A stretch of 64,000 nucleotides of DNA from contig JBAMJR010000031.1 in NCBI GenBank assembly GCA_038501785.1, forward strand, positions 13,356,501-13,420,500. The letters run 5' to 3'. Origin of the DNA: Myoxocephalus aenaeus. Lineage: Eukaryota > Chordata > Actinopteri > Perciformes > Cottidae. Within the stretch, counting starts at the first letter, position 1, and every line of letters begins with the position of its first letter. The notes under the pieces were generated by a model. It did no database searches, was not told the origin of the DNA, and was given only the letters and a program-made list of their open reading frames with translations. A program made the position numbers and the translations under genes. Of the stretch, positions 48,919-59,174 are shown in pieces.

Positions 48919-51318
48919 CTCTGCAGCATTGTACTCTGCACCTGCCCTCAGTCTCCGTGCTGGAAAGATCAAGAACTCCAGCGTCCCTATTGTGAACGGC
49001 AAAAACAGCAAGCTAGAAATCCTTGTGAATGTTGTTGCGAGGAGAGCACAATGGGCTCCTTTTGACCTCTTTTTGTGCGCCACTTCACACAGTCTGGATG
49101 GACTGCCATGTGTATATAAAAAATAAAAATAACACTGTTAAACTTCAGACAGAATCACTGCAGCTCCTGTGATTCAGGTGTTGAGAAGAAGCTCTCCCGG
49201 TGCAAACAGAGCCGAACCTTTGGCCCGGGAGGTGCAAAGCTGCTGGGCCGTGTTAAGGGGCCTTCAATGAATCATCCAGAAGGGGTGGATGGAGACAACT
49301 TTACCCGAGGGTGGAGGCAGCCGCTCCTGATGCTTTGTTGCATGTTTCCTCTGCTCTTCGCTTCCTCTTCATTCTGTCCCTCTCTGGTTTCCAACTTCAT
49401 GCTCCAATCGAAGCACTCCTCCGTGACTCAGCCTCCCTCGTACTCCCTCATCCTTTGAACAATTTTGGTCCAACCTCAGCCTCCTCGAAACGTCCTGCCA
49501 CTTTTGGCAAAGCCGACTCTCGATTCTTCTTCCCATAGCCACGTGCCCCCCCCCCCCCCCCCCTTCCCTCACAAGCAAGATGAATGCCGCCTCTGGTTCA
49601 ATTAAACCGACACTCTTAACATAGCTCCGTCTTACCCCGCTTGCCAAAATCCATCCAGATGACTAATCACCAAGCACAAATCAATTAGTGCTCACTTAAC
49701 AAGTGTGTTATACAGTGAGAGACAAGAAGGGAGGCTTTTTTTATTTTTTATTTTGGTCATGCTGAGGGCATAGCTACAATTTTCATTTGATACTTTTATT
49801 AAAATTCCAGAGATACTGGAGTGGGAAGATAAAGGGGAATGAGTCTAATCTGCCAGTTCATCAGAGGACAGAGGAAATATAATCGACTTTTTTATAACAA
49901 TTCCATTGCCTCTGACCAATCGATTAAGGAATATCCCTCAAACTGAAGGAGACCATCACTTCTTTGTGTTATTTCATATCGCCAAGCAAGTGATGAAATA
50001 GTGCAGCTATTCCTACCAATGGAGTCGACATCAGGTGCACCGATTTCCCTCTCTGTTTGATCTGTGAGATCTTTTTTAACACGTATTCATGAGCGGTAAT
50101 CACTGTGCGTTTTTAGAGGCCATAGTACAAGATGAATGATCGCTCCCTCCCTCCCTCTCTCCCGCCCACGGCGGCCAGCGGCCCTCCATCAAAGAGGAAA
50201 CTTTAGGCTGAAAAATGAGGTGAGGAATATTACTATTAAAAGATGTTCTGAGAATCAATGCAACTCCTATAAATAACACGATGGGTCGCGTGGGTGTTCT
50301 ACGAGATAGGATTATCATATTTTTGATAGATGCTTATCCTTGGAAGATTACATATAAGATCAGTATTGATAAGACTGCATTCACTCTTCATGTGTCTCTG
50401 AATAGCTAAAAAGCAACTTGTGAATGTACGATGCATTAGGGACAGGGCTGCGTGTTTATCCCTTCAAACACGGCGTCGCATCAACCAGCTGGGAATCAAT
50501 GTGGCCAAGACCAAAGGACTAATTATCGGCACAAACGGAGCCAATTTCACTTGAACCAACGTGTCGTTGCTGTGGCTATCGGATGAGCTTCTCAGACCAT
50601 ATTTAGATAATACAGACCATATTTTCAGGAGATGCTCACAGACACTTTATCTTCTTAGGAAACTAAGAACTAGCGTGCAAAGCAGTTGTTTGAGCGGGTT
50701 TAAACGGTCCACCTTCCTGGTGCGGTCGCAGGATGGTCGGTAAACGGTCCCAAAGCCCTTATTTAAGAAAGTCCTTCATCCATAATGCCATCAATATTCT
50801 TAACTCAACAAAGTGACTGAGCCATAGACATGATCAGTTTTGATTTGTAATATGACCTTGTTTGTGTGGCTGTCTGTCTAAATGTGTTTTATGTTGGTGA
50901 GCCGGAGACCAATTCCACCGTGATTGACGATCAATGTATTCTATTATTCTATTGTCTCAGATGAGTCAATAGCTATTTACATACATAAAAAAAAACATGA
51001 TATTTGCAAAGATGGATTTGATACGATTCAGCCACAATTACGAATTGATACATTTACTTTTAAAAAGTAGAAAGCGTGACTAAAATAGATTCATTATTTT
51101 CCCAGCGTTTAGCTCAAATCCTGAATCAGAAATGCCAAGTCACTAATAGCAAAATAAACACGGATGTAACCAATGCTGGATTCAAAGTACTTATACACTC
51201 GGCTTTGCAAATGTTTTATGAGGAAAGAAAAGCATTCAACACGTTCATTAGAGCTCAAGTATACATACACACACACTGTGCTTTGGTGAGTCACAAATGC
51301 AACTTTTGTTTGTTCACA

Positions 51319-51387
<69 letters not shown>

Positions 51388-54091
51388 GCTAGAAGTACGG
51401 GAGTTACTCTTAGATCTCTTGACAGCTGCATCATATTTCCTTTCCCCAAATTCCGGCAGAATTTATGTCGGATCTATGGTTAGTGATGATGTAGTCAAAT
51501 AGGTTCTTTACACCAGGGTTTGTAAAAAAATCACTTCAACGGTGCTCAACATGGAATTCAGAGCACATCTTTTAGCTTCCATGCGGCTCTCAACATGGAG
51601 ACAGCTGGCAGCTAACGGTGCAAACAAACGGCGACAGCGCTGACGGGGCTAACGGCGTCTGCCTGAGGAGGAACCGGAGGATCAGTGATGCGCTGCTGGC
51701 ACGACGCCTGCGGTCATTACCGAGCGAGTGAGGCGCAACGGAGAGACTCACAAAGCATGGAGAAGCTCGGATTACAACAACTCAAGGACAGGAAGAGCGA
51801 CTTCCTTCTCCGCCTAGGACGCCATCACTCTTCACATTACAAATACTTATTTTGCTGCAATAATAAGGCTCTTAATCCCATACATAGAATCCTAAAGGTG
51901 TAGACATAATCAGATTACCGTTCTGTTGCCAATTGACGTATTCTGTGCATGTATGCAAGGTGCTAGAATAACTACAAATATAAGTATGAATAGATGAGGT
52001 ATGAATGGGGACAATCAAACATGGACGTGTACGTTTGGAGGAACCCACAGGGCGTTTTTTTGCGTTACAATGTGTGTTAGGCGTCCGGGACGCAAGCAGC
52101 CGAGCTGATAGCTACCTTTTTAAAGTTGCTGTGCTTGCTGGTCCCCTGCTCGGCATTCTGGTTGTGAATGATGTCCAGAGGAGTTTCCCGCTCTTTCATC
52201 TTCAGACTTTCAATCTCTGTCTTCAGCTCATTCAGCTGCTCCTGCAGGTGCTTGCTCTTCTCCATGTACTCCACCCTAGACGTGATCAAACGGCAGATTG
52301 GGGGACAGTTTACGAGATTCTATGTCCCCATTCAGACTTTAATAGCTGGTATTTTTCATAGCCATTATGTGGCATCATTGTTGTTGTACTCCTCTTATGC
52401 TATGTGAAAATGTGCGTTGTTCGCAACCATTCGCGTCTGTGCATTGACTTTGCATGCAATCTACTCGCTCGAAAAATGTGCAATGCTTTTGGTGTGAACG
52501 CAGCATTAGGGACACAGACACAAGCCTATAACCATTGTTGGTAATCCTGAATCTTAGTCACTAATACAAATGAAACCTACCTTTTCATTAAAAAGACAAG
52601 AAAGACAAAAAAAAACTAATCATAATAAATGTCAGAAACCAAATTATGAGAAATGTATGACTTTTAGAATCAGTTTTCTAATATGTGCAAATGATAACAT
52701 GCAATAATACCAGAGAACCTAAAAGCACTGCGCACAAGTCATTATAATAGTAGATAGCGAAAGAGAGATAGGATCTTACAACATAATGGAAGGGAAAAAT
52801 CGTGACTTTTTGGAAGAAAATCCCACTGGTCAATATTTTTGTAATTAAATTGTGTATATTATAGTCTTTCTTTCTCTTATGAGCAGTTACCCACTGATCC
52901 AGGAGCTGCAATCTCTCTGCTCACTTGCCTTTATTTAAAAAACCTAATTTCCTAATGACCGTATATGACAACAAAGACCCAGATAATTTATTCAACTCCA
53001 CAGCCATCGTCATACTTCTGAGTCGGGGTGCATTTATTTATTTTTTCCTGTCTGCACGCACTGACAAAAGCTGGAAGTGAAGCCAGCGACGGCGAAGGTC
53101 AATTGCCCGAACTAATGAATCAAAATGTGCATATTTAATAAGTGGTTGTGCTCCTCCATGTACATTCTTGAATCAAGTCAGATCTTTCTCAAACACATTT
53201 TTTGTATGCATTTAAAATGACTCTATAATAGATATTCATTAGAGATCTGATCCCGTCTGCTGAATAACAAATCGAATTTCGCTGAGGCGCAAAATATCAG
53301 GCGTTGTCAGCAGAGTGCGGCCGGCCACTCACTTCTCCTTCTCGATCTCCATGGAGAGGCGTTTCATGTCGGTATCTTTAAAGTCAAAGCTGAGGTTCTC
53401 CCTGCTGAAGCTCAGGTCGGGAGGCATGCTGTCAGATTGCAGTCCAGGAGCCTGGGAGGGGAGATGGAAAGAGAGATTAGAGGAAAGGAGGCGATGGAGA
53501 CGAATTGACAGGAGAAAAGAAAATAATATATGAAAATGGGGCAGAATAAAGAAGAGGTGGGAGTTAGAATGAGAGAAAAGGGCAGGGGAAAAGACAGCAT
53601 GGGTAAAATAAAGGCACAAAGGATGAGATAGATGGCTGTTTGATGGTCACAGATCATGAACACACAAACATATACTGTATATATGCTTTCAGATCCTGAC
53701 CAAATGACGGAAATGCATTGGCCACATGTCACCTCAGGAGTCGGCTGGAAAAGAAGTGAACCTAATGCACAATATAAATGTAAATGAATTGGTTGGCCTG
53801 TGGATCCAAACTACAGTGTGGATATGTTCGACCTAAATACGGTCTGGACGAGCAGAGAAGGCAATTTGACCATGTCCGGCGGAAATAGGAACGGAAACTT
53901 ACGTGTACTTGTGTGTGTGTGTGTGTGTGTGGATGCGTTTTCCTGCATAAGCTGATGAACTGTATCAGGGATTTCCAGTGGCAGCATGTCTTTTGTATGT
54001 ATGTGCAGTGTGTGTGTGTGTATGTTAAGGCTCCTCATTCATAAGCGTACAAGATATTATTTCTCTATTGATGGCATCTCAATAGGCATCG

Positions 54092-54169
<78 letters not shown>

Positions 54170-54287
54170 GCAGCTGAATGTGCAGTGAGTGGGCTCTTAG
54201 CATGTTGGACGCTATTGCGTAGGCTGCCTTATGTGCTGCCTGTTCTTACGCAAGTAACTCCTGTTCAGTGTGGCTTTGTGGGTCTAC

Positions 54288-54351
<64 letters not shown>

Positions 54352-57300
54352 GTGTGTGTGTGCGTGTGTGCGTGGTATGAGCAGTCAAGCTAAAACTATA
54401 CAGCCACTTCCATACCAGTAGCAGTTTGCAGCTGATACTCCTGTGAGGTGCTACTGCATGTTCATTCGTGCTAGTATTGCATAACATGAGTATTATCCCT
54501 GGCTCTGTTTTTTATGCAAGTCTGTAACTTTTAAATGTTATTCTTATTAGATTGTTATAGAGATATTAAATCCAGAAAGTGTGAATGAGAAATTCCATTT
54601 TCAATCACGTAAATGACGTTACATTTCCACTAATGTCTGTTTAAGTGTAGCGCTGCAACTGTTCGTTGATCAAGAGAAAATGAATTGGCTGATATTTAAC
54701 GAGCAAAAATGCCAAACGTTTAATGGTTTTCAAATGTGAGAATGTTCAGGCTTTTGCTGGTCTTACATAATAGAGAATTTAATATTTTGGGAAGACAAGT
54801 TGGAGAAGACAAGACGCTCGGAGACATCACTTTGTGCTGTGCAATACTGTGATGTATTTTCTTTTCTAATGTTTTATAGATTAAATGACGAATTGATGAT
54901 GAAAGGAGTTGCAGGCCTATGAATATGCACTGTCACTAAATATTGAAACGCTGCGTGTTGTTAAGCTTGTGTGTGTGTTTTAGGTCTTTTACCGCATAGA
55001 CGGTCCTGCTGGTGATCTCCAGCAGCTTGTGCTTTGCCCGGCGCTCCGACTCCTTGGCCTCCTGCAGGTCCTGTCTCAGCTGCTCGGCCTCCTTGGCCCT
55101 GAGGGACATCGCAGTTAATACTTTAATTCACCTGCCGATCCTTCGAAAAGGAGTCAAAATTATCAAAAATTGAATCCACAATTATCTTACACAAAGCGCT
55201 ACGTCGGTACTCGACGAAGCAGGAATGTCACTTTGTTATTACCCAGGTGATCAATGTGTCGCCCGAGCAGACAATCATTTCTGACTCAAATTATTTCACC
55301 ATTGAGTCGGCACACAGAGATGTAAGAATGCTACACAAAGGTGATTACATTTCTTTTGATTGCGCTCCTGAATAGTCGGCACTTCCTCGTTGGTGTGGGG
55401 GAGCAATGTGCCTGAAGGGTTTGAGTGGACGTCGTCATTTACATGTCGAGTGCCGCAGGTTTAAATTTCTCTGGTTCAGAAAGTGCTCATCCAGAAATTG
55501 CAGTTGCCGGCAAGTGGTTAATGGCACCCATCCGTAATGATTGCCTAATAATTTGTGAAGTAGAGGCTGTGAAGTGATATTCTTAGTATCTGTGTATACT
55601 GTTTTATTATGGAAACGACTCAAGTTCTTTGCTACGATGCATTTTTGTTTTCTCTCAGGCTTTATATCACTCAGTTCATCTTCTTATCCATCTGACCTTT
55701 GAATAATAATAATAAAAATACAAGGGCAACAGCAGATATGAAAACTACTCGTTTTGACCTGAATAACAGAAAATGACAAAATTGCCTTTTAAGACACAAA
55801 TGGAACACAGATCAAAGTCAATTTCAGCACTGCAGAGCTTCAATGCGCAGCAAAAGAGTTTGATAGGGACTCCCACCAGCAATCGATACAATTAACTAGC
55901 GCAAATTAACTGCTGTACCTCGGAGGAGCAGAGCTGCTGAACAAAAGCTTTCTCCCTTTCCCTTCAGACTGCAGCAGTGTGGCTGTAACCGCATGATTAC
56001 CTGCTGCACCGCGAGAACAAAGCCTAGAAAATTAAATGATTTTAAACAAGTTAGAAGTTCTTTGATCGAGCTATTAGCATGCGGCTGCGTTACCTAGCTC
56101 TATGCCCGCAGCACATCGCCTGACTTCTGTTCTGCTGAGTAAACTCGAATGCGGCGGCGTGCCGGTGCACCTTGACATTAAACGGCATAGTAACTCAGAA
56201 ACATTTGGGAGGCTTATGAGGCGAGGAGGTTATTTAGGAACAGTGTTTAATGCTTCCTCTGTTTGAGGTATTTGCAATGGAAAGTAAGATGTGTGGATAA
56301 GTTATTTAAGGATGCTTTTTTTTTCTGTGCACGTGCGCGTGTGTGGGATGGATACAAAGAGAATTTGTGTATGAGAGACAAAGCCACACAGCAGCTGAAA
56401 GCTGCTCAGAATCATATTCACTGCAGCGTGGATCGCTGTGCACTCCACAACGCATCCGCTTCTTCCTCCTCTCCCCACCTCCTTTCCGACTCCTCAGCCA
56501 TCTTAAGGGCCAGCATCTCTGCCTCCAGCATCTTCTGCTCCATGAGCCGCCGCTCCTCCTGGCCACGGATGGCGGTCACTTTGATGCGCTGAATCTCTGT
56601 CTCGGCCTCGGCAGCTTTCTGAGCCAGCAGCTTTGCCTCCTCCTCCGCGATCTGGGCCTTCTCAGCCAGCAGGTCCGCCGTCTGCTCCGAACGCAGCTGG
56701 AGAGGAGCGGGAAGAGGAAGGTCAAACACAAGAACGGGGAGGGGAGGAAACGGGAAAACAAAGTTGCTGTGGGAGTGGAGATGGGGAAATGAGGCAAAGA
56801 CGGAGAGATGGAGTGAGCGACGACATTTTTTTAACAGAGAACGAGAGGGGAAAGGGGGGTGAAGAGGGAGGGATGTGCATGAGGAAAGAATGAGTGAAGG
56901 AGATTGATGAAGGGGGAAGAAGGGAACAGTGAGAGACAATAAAGGGGAAGAAGGACACACGAGGAGGAAGTGAAGTGAGGATGGTGTGAGAGGAGCGTAA
57001 TTTGATCCAATATATATGTAGTATATGTGCAAAAGGCAACAGAATGGTGGGTTTTGGAGTCAGCTAACCAGTTGAATCTCACCAGTGCGTCGTTGGCCAT
57101 GTGAGCCTCGTCCTGCAGCTGAAGCAGCCTCCTCTTCAGCTCGTCCCTGGCTCTCTCTGCCTCCTCCCGCAGCTGCTTCTCCCTTTGCAGATGCTGCCTC
57201 TCGACCTGAACAGCACAGATAGGTGCATTGTGGACAACGAGAGCACATGGTGGGGAAAATGGAGGAACAAACAAAAGATGGAATTTGGGTGAAAATACAG

Positions 57301-59111
57301 TTGACAAATTGCAACTGCTTGTTTTGTTAAATACAGTCTAAAAATGTACTTTAAGTTAACTGTTAAGTAAGCATTAACACAGCAGTGTACTAATATTTGG
57401 GTGCTTGAATTTCCTCGCTTGTATGACAGATGTGAACAATTAATCAACACATTAAAGACAAAAAATGTTTTACCTGTTTGTGTGTACACTATCCATTTTA
57501 ACAGAAAGGACCTGAGTGGAAATGCCGGAAATTTGCTAAATATTACATAATTACGTCATCACTTTGCACCCTCTTTATTGAGGTTTAATGGCACCAGACT
57601 GCAGAAGTAGCTCCAGTGTATCTCCTTGTGTCTAACTCAAAATAGTTTGCATACCAGTAGTGGATGGAAACATGCATTAACTAGCTATTTCTTTGCCGAT
57701 TTGCACTAACCCTACACAGGTTCAACCCCGTCTCCTCCTCTTTGTCTCTCCTTGAAGAATGTACCTGTTTTCTGGCCCTCTCCTCTCTGGCCTGAGACTT
57801 CATCTGCTGGACTTCGAGCGAGTCCACCCGGCGGCGGCGAATGAACAGGTCATGGTTCCCGATACACAACTGGAGGATCTGCACACGAGAAACCAAGAAT
57901 TGACACTACTGTATTCACAACAAGTCAAAAATGTTAGCCAGCTGCTTCTGGTATTTTTCGACACCTTCACTAAAATAAACGTCCATCATCTCGGCCGAAC
58001 TCACCAACTTGTTGACTCTTAGCCGCGAGGAGTTGAACTTGAAGACGTTGGTTTTCTTATCCAGAGGTTTGATGGTGAACTAAACATTGAGGAGACAAGA
58101 ACACCTTATTTTTGTATCAAACCACAAAAGATAAACAAACACACACACACACCTGCCGGGTAAGGCTGAGCGATCTCTTTTAAATCACAATATTCATATA
58201 AAAAAACATGAGATTAAAACCTCTTCATACGTTGGTTCTTCCAACCAATAAAATATATAATAAACAAGTATTGCCTGCATGTAGCTCTATATTCAGGTTT
58301 CAACCGTCTTTTATGACAAAGCGAGCGCTGTCCCGCTAATCTCCATCATGAAGAACGACAGATTGTCCCACCTCCTTGTCGCTGTAGGAGATGTTGCGGA
58401 TCTCATTCCAGGGGAAGGAGCACTTGGGCGTCAGCCTGTTGTCCGGCTCGTAGATGTGCAGACCCAGGGCGTCCACTCCCAGGAGAAGGTCAGTTCCCTT
58501 TTTATTCTGAACCACACGCACAGAGTAAACAAAGCTTAGTGAGCCGCCCTTCCAGCCAACATTCATTTGTCCTGCGTTCGACCGAGGTGTCATCCTGGCG
58601 GCTCCGCCCGCCAGAAGTGTTTGCTCCAGCTGAGCTGAACAATGCCAGTCTGGATGTGTTTACTTGAGGAAAATGCTACAGTGAATTACTTCAGCTTTTG
58701 GTTGACTTGTTGGTGGTATTTTAAAATGTCTCGGCCTTTTCCAGAATGCGCTGATCAAAGCCAGAGCCACCAGGTGAACCTTTGCGGCAGGTTACATTTT
58801 TTTCCGGTATGACTCACCTGGAATAAAATCCAGTGCCGAATAGCAGTTAATAACTAAAAACATTTCACATAATACATTCAGCTAAGGGACAATTTACAAC
58901 AGCAGAGTCAGGCTGCTATTCTTTGACTTCATGTCATTAAACCATAATGAAAGTGACTTGCCTCCTAAAGCACCATGCTGGCTGACATTGTAAAGATATA
59001 GCAAAGCGGCATTGGCTCACCCTGATTAAAAAGTAATTGACGCCATACATGTCCAGGTCCTGAGCTATTTTTAAATACTCCATCTCGGCTTCATCCCTGA
59101 TTCAAAGAGAG

Positions 59112-59174
<63 letters not shown>

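Larger units (their letters stand above)
48005..52115 (-). other. nf2 last intron
   Basis: This 4.1-kb intron holds a (GT)n microsatellite at 48863, a run of 18 C at 49546, a degraded Rex1-like LINE near 50.4-50.9 kb and a (CA)n tract at 51324. No further coding exon is recognised. Confidence 0.8.

Noticed and set aside
51685..51903. 72-codon plus-strand frame in a GC-rich patch inside the nf2 intron
   Set aside because: May be part of a retroelement leader but I could not identify it; opposite strand to nf2 and no splice sites.
48005..52115. Search for an alternative nf2 exon like human exon 16
   Set aside because: No short exon with proper acceptor and early stop resembling it was recognised by eye.
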